In this document: one piece after another, positions 7,383 to 12,906 of the stretch
How the letters are laid out: each line of letters opens with the position of its first letter
Position numbering within the stretch: the first letter of the stretch is position 1
From: an uncultured Pseudomonadota bacterium
GTDB taxonomy: Bacteria; Pseudomonadota; Alphaproteobacteria; RF32; CAG-239
Length of the DNA stretch: 18,855 nt
NCBI GenBank assembly: GCA_902495305.1
Contig: CABUWG010000033.1
Location: forward strand, 1-18,855
Reading direction: 5' to 3'
Translations under genes and position numbers: made by a program
The notes under the pieces: generated by a model
Seen by the model: only the letters and a program-made list of their open reading frames with translations
Database searches by the model: none
Told to the model about the DNA's origin: nothing

Positions 7383-9161
7383 CTAAGCCGCAGCTTCTTG
7401 CGTTTTCAGCATGGCCTCGGGAGAAGCAATCCCCAGAAGATAAAGCTGCAATTTCAAAATATCTCTGACCAGCCGTGCCAGTTTGAGGCGGGAACCTGCC
7501 AGTGCCGGCGTTTCGGCATTGACAATGGACGAGGCATTGTAAAAACTGCTGAAACTCTGCGCCAGCGTATAGGCGTAATCGGCAATAATGCTGGGCTCTT
7601 TATCATTGTGCGCCCGCATGATTGTGGCGTTTAACTGGGCAATTTTCAAAGCCAGATTGCGTTCTTCTGTATTAGAAATGGCAATATTGCTCTCTTTAAT
7701 GCTGCTGTCCTGCGCCTTGCGGATAATCGAGTTAATGCGCGCAATGGCATATTGAATATACGGGCCGGTTTTGCCGTCAAATTTTGCAAAATCCTCCAAA
7801 TCAAAGACATAACCCGATGCAATATTGTTCTTCATGTCCTGAAACTTGACGGCGCCGATGGTAATATCGTCCACCAGTTTGGCAATGTCTTCTTTGCTGT
7901 AGCCCGGCGCGCTTTCCGGAACGGATTTTCGGACGGTGTCTTTGGAGATTGCAATCAGGTCTGCCAGATTCATCACGCCGCCGTCACGGGTTTTGAACGG
8001 CTTGCCGTCTTTGCCGTTAACCGTGCCAAAGCCGATATGCACAAGTTTTGTATCCGGACAAATGCCCAGCATTTTCGAGGCCTCGAAAACCTGCTCAAAA
8101 TGCAAAGACTGCCGCAAATCGGTCACATAAATAATCTCATCGGCTTTGAGGTCGTCACAGCGCATTTTGATTGTGGCAATGTCTGTCGCCGCATAAGTAA
8201 ATCCACCGTCTGATTTTTCCAGAATAACCGGCGGCTTCGGCTTGTTGCTTTCTTCCAGCCGGATAATTTCCGCACCTTCGTCTTTTTCCAAAATGCCTTT
8301 GTCTTTGGCAATCTTCATAATCTCTTTGCAGGTTTCGTGCGCGTCGCTTTCGCCGAGCCAAAGGTCAAAATTCACGTCCAAATCGCCGTAAATCTCCTTG
8401 ACCGCGTCAACCGAAACATCGCGCAGATGCTTCCATAAAGCACGGTAGCCGGCATGTCCGTCCTGAAATTTTGCGGTGATAATGCGGGCTTTTTCGCGTG
8501 CGGCTTCGTCTTCTTTGCAACGGGCGGAAGCTTTTTTGTAAAGCTCGGTGACTTCGTTGACATTATAAGGATGTTCCGCCGGAAAACCGTCTGCTTTGCT
8601 GTCGTCAAAATAAGGCCAGTCAGGGTGCAGGTTTTCAATTTCGGAAATAATCATGCCCATCGGCGTGCCCCAGTCGCCAAAGTGAACGTCGGAGATGACT
8701 TTGTTGCCGACAAATTTCTCAATCCTGCGGATGGATTCGCCGATAACGGCCGGCCGCAGATGCCCGATATGCATAAGCTTGGCCACATTCGGCCCGCCGG
8801 AATCAATGACGATATTCTGCGGAGCGGCAACGCAGGCGCAGCCAAAACGCTCGTCCGCGCTGACTTCGTCCATGTTGCGGGCAATAAATTCGTTTTTAAG
8901 GGTTAGGTTGATAAACCCCGGCCCGTCTACGGAAATTTTTTCAATGTCATTGTCCAATTCCAGTTCGGCGGCAATCATCTGGGCGATTTCGCGCGGGTTT
9001 TTGCGCTCGCTCTTGGCCAGAGCCAAAGCACCGTTACACTGAAAATCACTCAAATCCGGCCGGTCGGAATTTTTGACGGCGGCAAATTTCTTGTCCAGCC
9101 CCAGCTTGTCAAAAATGGCCTCAAACTTTTTGTTAATAATGTTTTCTACGGACAAATCCAT
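7383..9161 (-). CDS. argS: Arginyl-tRNA synthetase
   Basis: Class I aminoacyl-tRNA synthetase that charges tRNA-Arg. The 592-residue protein has the N-terminal additional domain (about 1-100), the signature GPNVAKLMHIGHLRPAVIG with HIGH at 131-134, VHFGDWGTPMG near 159-169, and the degenerate second signature KPFKTRDGG near 387-395 in place of KMSKS, as is common in ArgRS. The C terminus forms the helical DALR anticodon-binding domain (from about 455). Length is normal. The ATG at 9161 follows a GAGGA ribosome site. A promoter-like pair lies just upstream. It stands alone, ending at a bidirectional terminator. Confidence 0.96.
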   Translation of the reverse strand: MDLSVENIINKKFEAIFDKLGLDKKFAAVKNSDRPDLSDFQCNGALALAKSERKNPREIAQMIAAELELDNDIEKISVDGPGFINLTLKNEFIARNMDEVSADERFGCACVAAPQNIVIDSGGPNVAKLMHIGHLRPAVIGESIRRIEKFVGNKVISDVHFGDWGTPMGMIISEIENLHPDWPYFDDSKADGFPAEHPYNVNEVTELYKKASARCKEDEAAREKARIITAKFQDGHAGYRALWKHLRDVSVDAVKEIYGDLDVNFDLWLGESDAHETCKEIMKIAKDKGILEKDEGAEIIRLEESNKPKPPVILEKSDGGFTYAATDIATIKMRCDDLKADEIIYVTDLRQSLHFEQVFEASKMLGICPDTKLVHIGFGTVNGKDGKPFKTRDGGVMNLADLIAISKDTVRKSVPESAPGYSKEDIAKLVDDITIGAVKFQDMKNNIASGYVFDLEDFAKFDGKTGPYIQYAIARINSIIRKAQDSSIKESNIAISNTEERNLALKIAQLNATIMRAHNDKEPSIIADYAYTLAQSFSSFYNASSIVNAETPALAGSRLKLARLVRDILKLQLYLLGIASPEAMLKTQEAAA

Positions 9162-9198
9162 TTCATTTCCTCATTTTTTAGTCTTAAAATCTGCAATA

Positions 9199-9226
9199 GT
9201 TATAACGGAATTTTTCAAAAACTCAA
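9199..9226 (-). promoter_or_regulatory. Putative argS promoter
   Basis: On the minus strand TTGAGT (9226-9221), a 16-nt spacer and TATAAC (9204-9199) precede argS, giving a leader of about 30 nt. It begins 4 nt beyond the stop codon of the upstream lipoprotein gene, so argS likely has its own transcript. Confidence 0.5.
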
Positions 9227-9230
9227 GCGC

Positions 9231-9563
9231 CTAATTCACACATTTAAAATACAGGTGGTTTGGCAGCAGCAGCTTGCAGGTAAAAAGCGTTTCTTTGACC
9301 AAAACTGCATGCGTGCCGGTTTCCTGCTCCACGCATTCGGCATCGGCCAGCTTTTGGATTTCTTCAAAAGTTGAAGTCAGTTTGTTGTAGCAAATTGCCG
9401 GCGCTTCGGGTCTTGACGGTCCGACATAAAGCTCGGCCGCCGTCTGGGCGTTTACGTTGCGCCGCCGGTCAATATAGGGCGAAAGCTGCGAACAGGCATT
9501 GATAAGCAGGCAGGCCGTCAAAATAAAACTGAATTTAAACCTAGACAATTTTAAAAACTCCAT
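9231..9563 (-). CDS. Small putative lipoprotein, unknown function
   Basis: A 110-residue protein that starts MEFLKLSRFKFSFIL and has a lipoprotein signal peptide ending in the lipobox LINAC, so Cys24 would be lipidated and the rest (about 86 residues) exported. The mature part contains four further cysteines, including AICYNKL, DAECVEQ and TCKLLLPNHLYFKC, which could form disulfides in the periplasm. The start is placed at 9563 because this puts the signal peptide at the N terminus; the frame stays open to 9623 but that would bury it. No clear ribosome site is seen. I do not recognise the family. It is divergent from the gene at 9611. Confidence 0.65.
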   Translation of the reverse strand: MEFLKLSRFKFSFILTACLLINACSQLSPYIDRRRNVNAQTAAELYVGPSRPEAPAICYNKLTSTFEEIQKLADAECVEQETGTHAVLVKETLFTCKLLLPNHLYFKCVN

Positions 9564-9610
9564 TAAATTAAAGATAAAATTTGCAGTAACTATAAATGAA
9601 GAAGTTAAAA

Positions 9611-10213
9611 ATGAAAAGTCCAAATAACTATATTGGTGATGATAAATTTGCCAAACTGCTGGAACACTACAAATGCCCGACGCCGGTAGACGTTATCAAA
9701 GCGCGTTTTGTCGGCTCAATCTGCAGCCCGAATTTGGAACTGCGCCCGACGGACGTCATCTCGTCTTTCTGGCCGGAAGGGCAGGAACCCCGGCTGGAAA
9801 CCAAAGAAGAAGCCGACTTGTTCTTTAAGTTTTTTATGGGAGCATGGGACGACGCGTTTGAAAAAGTCAAAAAAAATGATGTCAGATTTCCGCCGTTCAA
9901 AAAAGATCTGGAGAGTCTGAAAGAAACCTGCCGCCGCCGTTTTGACGTTTTGGAATGGGGCTTTGTCGAAGGTTTCTGGGGCGGAAAGCAGGATTTGAAA
10001 ATTCCGGCTTATATTGCGGAGATTATCGATTCTCTGAGCGACGTGGCCGGATTGTATCAGGTCTTGCTGAAAAAACTTGACAAGAAGCCGGAACTGGATG
10101 AAATTGCAAAGACAATAAGCCACAGCGACAGCATGGCCGAAAAAGCAATCAGTTTTATTATTGAAAACTCGGTTCTGCCGCGGATAGAGAGCTTAAAACG
10201 CGAGGTAAATTAA
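9611..10213 (+). CDS. Conserved-looking hypothetical protein
   Basis: A cytoplasmic-looking, mostly helical protein of about 200 residues with no signal peptide or membrane segment. It has two related aromatic-glycine segments, LFFKFFMGAWDDAF and VLEWGFVEGFWGGK, which faintly recall UPF0149 (YgfB/YecA)-type helical proteins, but the resemblance is too weak to assign. Two starts are possible: ATG at 9596 or ATG at 9611. I favour 9611 because a GAAG site lies 6-9 nt upstream and the TATAAA at 9591 could be a -10 element. It is followed after 28 nt by the nitroreductase gene and probably shares its transcript, which ends at the terminator at 10781. Codon use looks like that of its neighbours. 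Confidence 0.7.
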   Translation: MKSPNNYIGDDKFAKLLEHYKCPTPVDVIKARFVGSICSPNLELRPTDVISSFWPEGQEPRLETKEEADLFFKFFMGAWDDAFEKVKKNDVRFPPFKKDLESLKETCRRRFDVLEWGFVEGFWGGKQDLKIPAYIAEIIDSLSDVAGLYQVLLKKLDKKPELDEIAKTISHSDSMAEKAISFIIENSVLPRIESLKREVN

Positions 10214-10241
10214 CCCGTTCTGACGTAATTGGAGAGATATA

Positions 10242-10769
10242 ATGGATTTAATGGAAGGGCTGTTGAGCCGCCGTTCAATTAGAAAATACGCCGACAAACC
10301 GGTTGAAAAAGATTTGGTGAAGAAAATTATCAAAGCCGCGCAATATGCCCCGAGCGCGCATAATACCCAGCCTTGGGAGTTTTTGGTTATTGATGACAAA
10401 GAGCAGCTGAAGGAACTGCGCCACATCCAGCGTTCGGCTTCTTTTGCCGAGAACGCGCCTTTGGCGATTCTTGTTTGCGGCGATGAACAAAAAGCCTTCA
10501 GCCGTGAGAAAGAAGGCTGGAGCTATGTTGATATTGACTGCTCTGCCGCAACGGAAAATTTGCTGCTGGCCGCCCATGCCGAAGGGCTGGGAGCCTGCTG
10601 GTGCGGCGCGACGCCGATGACCAAACCGATTGCCGGCTTAAAGGAATATTTCAGGCTGCCGGAAAATATCAAGCCCTTTTCCATTGTGGTTCTGGGCTAC
10701 CCCGATGAAGAGTCGAAATTAAACGGCGAACGTTATAATGAAGACCGCATCCACTGGGGAAAATGGTAA
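10242..10769 (+). CDS. Nitroreductase-family protein
   Basis: FMN-dependent NAD(P)H oxidoreductase family; the substrate cannot be told from sequence. The 175-residue product starts with the family signature LLSRRSIRKYADKPVEKDLV (residues 7-26; the Arg and Ser residues contact the FMN phosphate), followed by AAQYAPSAHNTQPWEFLVI, the second FMN-contact segment. Later come SAATENLLLAAHAEGLGACWCG (about 107-128) and VVLGYPDEE near the C terminus, both typical. It resembles the short single-domain members found in many anaerobes. A GGAGAG ribosome site lies 6 nt before the ATG. It is downstream of the unknown gene at 9611 and is followed by a strong terminator. Confidence 0.88.
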   Translation: MDLMEGLLSRRSIRKYADKPVEKDLVKKIIKAAQYAPSAHNTQPWEFLVIDDKEQLKELRHIQRSASFAENAPLAILVCGDEQKAFSREKEGWSYVDIDCSAATENLLLAAHAEGLGACWCGATPMTKPIAGLKEYFRLPENIKPFSIVVLGYPDEESKLNGERYNEDRIHWGKW

Positions 10770-10780
10770 TTTTATTAAGA

Positions 10781-10806
10781 AAACGCTGCTTCGGCAGCGT
10801 TTTTTG
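10781..10806 (+). terminator. Intrinsic terminator after the nitroreductase gene
   Basis: AAACGCTGC (10781-10789), loop TTCG and GCAGCGTTT (10794-10802), followed by further T residues. The UUCG tetraloop on a GC-rich stem makes this a strong terminator. Confidence 0.92.
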
Positions 10807-10807
10807 T

Positions 10808-10836
10808 TTGACCTTTGGCAAAGAAGACACTATCTT
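10808..10836 (+). promoter_or_regulatory. Sigma70-type promoter for the 26-residue-repeat gene
   Basis: TTGACC (10808-10813), a 17-nt spacer and TATCTT (10831-10836), immediately after the upstream terminator. The opening TTGACCTTTG matches the first 10 bases of the rluB promoter. The start of transcription would be near 10843, which excludes a TTG start at 10815 and supports the ATG at 10872. Confidence 0.55.
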
Positions 10837-10871
10837 CCATTCTCCATAGAAAATTATTAAAAATTATAATT

Positions 10872-11444
10872 ATGAGCGAGAACAAATTTATCAAAATGCT
10901 TCATTCTGATTTTGCGGAATACATAGGCCTAAAACCCCATCTTCCGGTCAGTGAAGAAAATGAACTCTTGGACAGCACGCGCTGGGATTTGATGTCCGTT
11001 TATATTCAAAAAAGCAACTTTGATGACATTCCCTGCCGGAGGTTTATCAAAACTGCCCCTGAGGAATATGTGCGGGAATATATAAGCAAATATCCGCTGT
11101 ATGTCGATGCTCTGAGAGAATTGATTTTGCGCAATGATTACGCTTTGCTGAAAATGGCAATTGACCGGCAGATATTTTGTGTCGGCGAACAAAGAAACAT
11201 CCTGCGTCACGGCTCGGACGAACTGCTGAAAAAGTATTTTAAAGACTTTTGCTTTGCCCCGCCGGTAGAAAAGGAGTTGTTGCAAAGCGGCAGAACGGAG
11301 GTGATTGCCTGTTACCTGCTTGATCACAAAGTCTGGCCGTCTAACCGGAGCCTGATTCCCAAGGAACTGAGAAAACAGAACAAAAATTTGGGATTATGGG
11401 ATAAAATCACCAATTTGTTTTCACTAAAAAAGCACCCGTCATAA
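10872..11444 (+). CDS. Protein of tandem 26-residue helical repeats, unknown function
   Basis: A 190-residue protein in which at least five consecutive blocks of exactly 26 residues align without gaps: residues 30-55, 56-81, 82-107, 108-133 and 134-159. The shared pattern is roughly x-E-[LF]-[LI]-x-x-x-x-x-[DE]-[LV]-[LIV]-x-x-Y-[IFL], for example RNILRHGSDELLKKYF and KELLQSGRTEVIACYL. Residues 4-29 look like a further, degenerate block. Each block probably forms a helical hairpin, giving a solenoid suited to protein binding; similar repeats occur, as I recall, in gut Bacteroidetes proteins. No signal peptide or membrane segment. The ATG at 10872 has no good ribosome site but fits the promoter. 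The stop codon lies in the loop of its own terminator. Function unknown. Confidence 0.72.
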   Translation: MSENKFIKMLHSDFAEYIGLKPHLPVSEENELLDSTRWDLMSVYIQKSNFDDIPCRRFIKTAPEEYVREYISKYPLYVDALRELILRNDYALLKMAIDRQIFCVGEQRNILRHGSDELLKKYFKDFCFAPPVEKELLQSGRTEVIACYLLDHKVWPSNRSLIPKELRKQNKNLGLWDKITNLFSLKKHPS

Positions 11445-11457
11445 GGTGCTTTTTTTT
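11427..11457 (+). terminator. Intrinsic terminator overlapping the end of the repeat-protein gene
   Basis: AAAAAGCACC (11427-11436) pairs with GGTGCTTTTT (11445-11454), followed by more T residues. The last sense codons and the TAA (11442-11444) lie in the left arm and loop. Confidence 0.88.
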
Positions 11458-11582
11458 GTTTTTATTGTTGTTTTCCGGCTTTTTTTATTTTGTTGTCATT
11501 GCCGGACTCTTTTTTATTTTTGTCATCCCCTGTTTTTCTCTTTTGTCATCTCCGCGTTCTCTCCTCTTCCCGAAAAATCCGC
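11458..11582. other. Pyrimidine-rich intergenic tract
   Basis: About 125 bp, strongly T- and C-rich on the plus strand, with three GTCAT-containing words (GTCATTGCCGG, GTCATCCCC, GTCATCTCC) that resemble half-sites of the palindromic repeats at 137 and 12111. No convincing ORF; small frames here are low complexity. It directly precedes the RNA cassette. Confidence 0.45.
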
Positions 11583-11610
11583 TTGCAAAAGTCACAGATT
11601 CGTTTATTAT
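11583..11610 (+). promoter_or_regulatory. Putative promoter of structured RNA, copy B
   Basis: TTGCAA (11583-11588), a 16-nt spacer and TATTAT (11605-11610); TATAAC at 11608-11613 is an alternative -10. The 13-base string GCTTGCAAAAGTC is identical upstream of copy C. Confidence 0.5.
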
Positions 11611-11612
11611 AA

Positions 11613-11777
11613 CGCTTGCAGTCCGGAGGCGGGCTGTGGTGTCTAGAAAACATCTCGTTGAAAATTCCACGTTAGGTGGAGTGTGGTCATATAAGCGTGC
11701 TTGCACGACGAATAGCCACGGCTGATCAACGCAGTTTTCTAGCTCCACCACCTTAGTTTCTAAGGTGGTTTTGTTTT
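11613..11777 (+). ncRNA. Structured RNA of the HTH cassette, copy B
   Basis: Predicted RNA of about 165 nt. Helices seen by comparison with copy C: P0, a hairpin at 11616-11639 with GGAG in its loop; P1, CTAGAAAAC (11643-11651) with GTTTTCTAG (11734-11742); P2, CGTTG (11656-11660) with CAACG (11727-11731); P3, TCCAC with GTGGA (11666-11680); P4, TGTGGT (11682-11687) with GCCACG (11715-11720); P5, CGTG-CTTG-CACG (11696-11707). Internal loops ATAAG and ACGAATA are the same in both copies. GGTGGAG (11675-11681) could also pair with CTCCACC (11743-11749) as a pseudoknot or an alternative fold. An intrinsic terminator closes the RNA, 26 nt before the downstream ORF. I cannot match it to a known RNA family. 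Existence as a structured RNA is well supported; whether it acts in trans or as a leader is not known. Confidence 0.7.
11748..11777 (+). terminator. Intrinsic terminator of RNA copy B
   Basis: CCACCTTAG (11748-11756), loop TTT and CTAAGGTGG (11760-11768), then TTTTGTTTT. The U tract itself can fold with ACAAAA (11779-11784). The downstream ORF would need readthrough or processing to be expressed from this promoter. Confidence 0.88.
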
Positions 11778-11802
11778 AACAAAATTATGGAGCTAAAATA
11801 AA

Positions 11803-12063
11803 ATGTTATCAGAAAGAAAAAGAAAAGCCAGACGTAGAAAAATCCAAAAATTTTTGGTTGACGAACTCACGCGCCTAATGAATGAACATAATGAGCTTCA
11901 TCAGGAATTTTTTTTTTAGTATAAAGGGTACGCCAGTGCCTCTAAGGCCGTGAGGCGGATCAGACGTCGTATTTACTGGGATCAGTTTGTTTATGTTCTG
12001 GCCTATTATGATAAAATACTGGATATCCGCATCACAGACGCCCCGTATGAGGACTTGGAATAA
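11803..12063 (+). pseudogene. Small basic XRE/Cro-like HTH gene with in-frame amber codon (copy B)
   Basis: ATG at 11803 after a GGAG site (spacing about 10). The frame reads 38 residues (MLSERKRKARRRKIQKF, then ELTRLMNEHNELHQE, ending FFF), meets TAG at 11917-11919 and stays open for 47 more codons to TAA 12061-12063. The downstream part aligns with the C-terminal fragment at 2-124 (FVY, DK, I[KR][IL][ST]D), and the upstream part aligns without gaps with copy C. The undisrupted product would be about 86 residues: a lysine/arginine-rich arm, then a possible five-helix HTH domain. The TAG follows a run of T residues; adding or removing one T does not restore the downstream frame, so a point nonsense change fits better than slippage. 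RF1 is encoded nearby, so TAG should terminate. It may be a decayed copy or give a 38-residue basic peptide. Confidence 0.62.
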
Positions 12064-12110
12064 TCTCTTTCAATATCGCCCATCGCACGGGGGGCTGAGC
12101 CTCTTTCTTC

Positions 12111-12192
12111 GTCATCCTGAGCGAAGCGAAGGATCCAGTCAGATAAATTAGCTATATTATTAAACTGGATTCTTCGTTGCACTCAGAATGAC
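12111..12192. repeat. Long imperfect palindrome (REP/MITE-like)
   Basis: A 29-bp left arm (12111-12139) and a 29-bp right arm (12164-12192) match at 24 positions as an inverted repeat, with a 24-bp AT-rich spacer. The arms begin GTCATCCTGAGCGAAGCGAA, a word common to dispersed intergenic palindromes in many bacteria. No coding sequence. It could fold into a long hairpin and end transcripts from the upstream cassette, although no T tract follows. Confidence 0.75.
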
Positions 12193-12228
12193 GGTGCTCT
12201 TTCTTCAAAGCACTCCCTCTATCATATA

Positions 12229-12295
12229 TTCCGCCATAGCAACGCGATCCTCGGGGCAGGGCATTAACAATCCGCCGCGCGCCTGCCGTGCAGGT
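12229..12295. repeat. Dispersed GC-rich repeat, copy 2
   Basis: Aligns with 191-258, sharing GGGCAGGGC and a long identical run ending in GCCTGCCGTGCAGGT. Its first 16 bases, CCGCCATAGCAACGCG (12231-12246), occur again exactly at 12323-12338. Lies downstream of HTH copy B just as copy 1 lies downstream of HTH copy A. Confidence 0.65.
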
Positions 12296-12434
12296 TCAAA
12301 GCACCTTCCTCCCCTACAAATCCCGCCATAGCAACGCGGTCTCTGAGATACGAAGCCTCCAATTGAAGCCTCACCCGCTGGGTGCAGCCTCCCGACCGCT
12401 GCCGACGTTCGGTCACAGTTTCTTGGGCTTGTTA
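12296..12434. repeat. Partial third repeat unit and flank
   Basis: Holds the exact 16-bp direct repeat CCGCCATAGCAACGCG at 12323-12338, then a segment ending GGGTGCAGCCTCCCGACC that resembles TGCGGCCTCCCTACC at 257-271. It looks like a rearranged or partly deleted further copy of the same element. A minus-strand frame through the repeats (12205-12441) has no recognisable protein character. Confidence 0.45.
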
Positions 12435-12809
12435 CTAACAACCCACGGGGGCGCGGCCGTAAGAGTCTTCAAAGCGCACGATGTCGTTTTCATCCAGATT
12501 TTCTCCGGTCTGAATTTCAATAAACTCCATATCCTGCTGCGTGTTGTTTTGAATCCGGTGCTTGGTTTCTGCGGGAATATAAACAGATTCGTTTGCTTTT
12601 TTCACAATCTTGTCATCTCCCAGCGTCACCAAAGCCTCGCCGCGGACAATAATCCAGTGCTCGGCGCGGTAATGATGCAGCTGCAAAGAAAGAATATTCC
12701 CCGGCGTAACGCAGATTTTTTTGACGCAGTAACCGTCGCCGGCATCAAGCACTTCCCATGTTCCCCACGGACGGGTGTCTTTTTGTCCGCGTGCGTATAA
12801 ATTAACCAT
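12435..12809 (-). CDS. Cupin protein, C-terminal domain of type II phosphomannose isomerase
   Basis: A 124-residue single-domain cupin that matches the C-terminal isomerase domain of bifunctional mannose-6-phosphate isomerase / GDP-mannose pyrophosphorylase enzymes. Visible are RPWGTWEVLD (about 13-22), VTPGNILSLQLHHYRAEHWI (metal-binding histidines of cupin motif 1), then VRGEALVTLG, SVYIPAETKHRIQN (cupin motif 2) and EIQTGENLDENDIVRFEDSYGR. The pyrophosphorylase domain is absent, so it probably interconverts fructose-6-phosphate and mannose-6-phosphate, or acts as a related sugar-phosphate cupin. The ATG at 12809 has a GGAGG site 9 nt upstream. It is monocistronic and divergent from ptsP, next to the repeat-rich accessory segment. 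Confidence 0.85.
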   Translation of the reverse strand: MVNLYARGQKDTRPWGTWEVLDAGDGYCVKKICVTPGNILSLQLHHYRAEHWIIVRGEALVTLGDDKIVKKANESVYIPAETKHRIQNNTQQDMEFIEIQTGENLDENDIVRFEDSYGRAPVGC

Positions 12810-12838
12810 TATTTTAATCCTCCGATATAAAATTACAC

Positions 12839-12867
12839 TTGATGAAAAGAAATATAGGCAATATAAC
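12839..12867 (+). promoter_or_regulatory. Sigma70-type promoter for ptsP
   Basis: TTGATG (12839-12844), a 17-nt spacer and TATAAC (12862-12867), giving a start near 12874 and a leader of about 33 nt before the ptsP ATG. Confidence 0.6.
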
Positions 12868-12906
12868 TAAATGTGCAAGAATAAAATATTTTGGCGGTAG
12901 AAAAAT

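Noticed and set aside
10815..10871. An N-terminal extension of the 26-residue-repeat protein from a TTG at 10815
   Set aside because: The TTG lies inside the predicted promoter (10808-10836), upstream of the expected transcription start, and lacks a ribosome site.
11583..11777. The RNA as a retron, 4.5S/SRP RNA, tmRNA or RNase P RNA
   Set aside because: No reverse transcriptase is nearby, and the conserved cores of those RNAs (SRP domain IV loop, tRNA-like ends of tmRNA, RNase P conserved regions) are not visible.
11908..11917. Programmed frameshift at the T10 run of HTH copy B
   Set aside because: Minus-one and plus-one readings reach other stops quickly and do not join the conserved downstream frame, which is already in phase; the obstacle is the TAG itself.
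11917..11919. Reassigned UAG codon in this organism
   Set aside because: UAG ends rsmD, ispG, tadA and other intact genes, and an RF1 gene with PVT and GGQ motifs is present.
11583..12063. Classic type III toxin-antitoxin locus (ToxIN-like)
   Set aside because: The RNA has no tandem short repeats and the protein looks like a small basic HTH of about 86 residues, not a ToxN-type endoribonuclease. Only the overall layout is similar.
12205..12441. A 78-codon minus-strand frame through the GC-rich repeats
   Set aside because: It spans repeated DNA of several phases and overlaps the end of the cupin gene; the residues show no protein-like pattern, and the same repeat at 191-258 does not keep this frame open.
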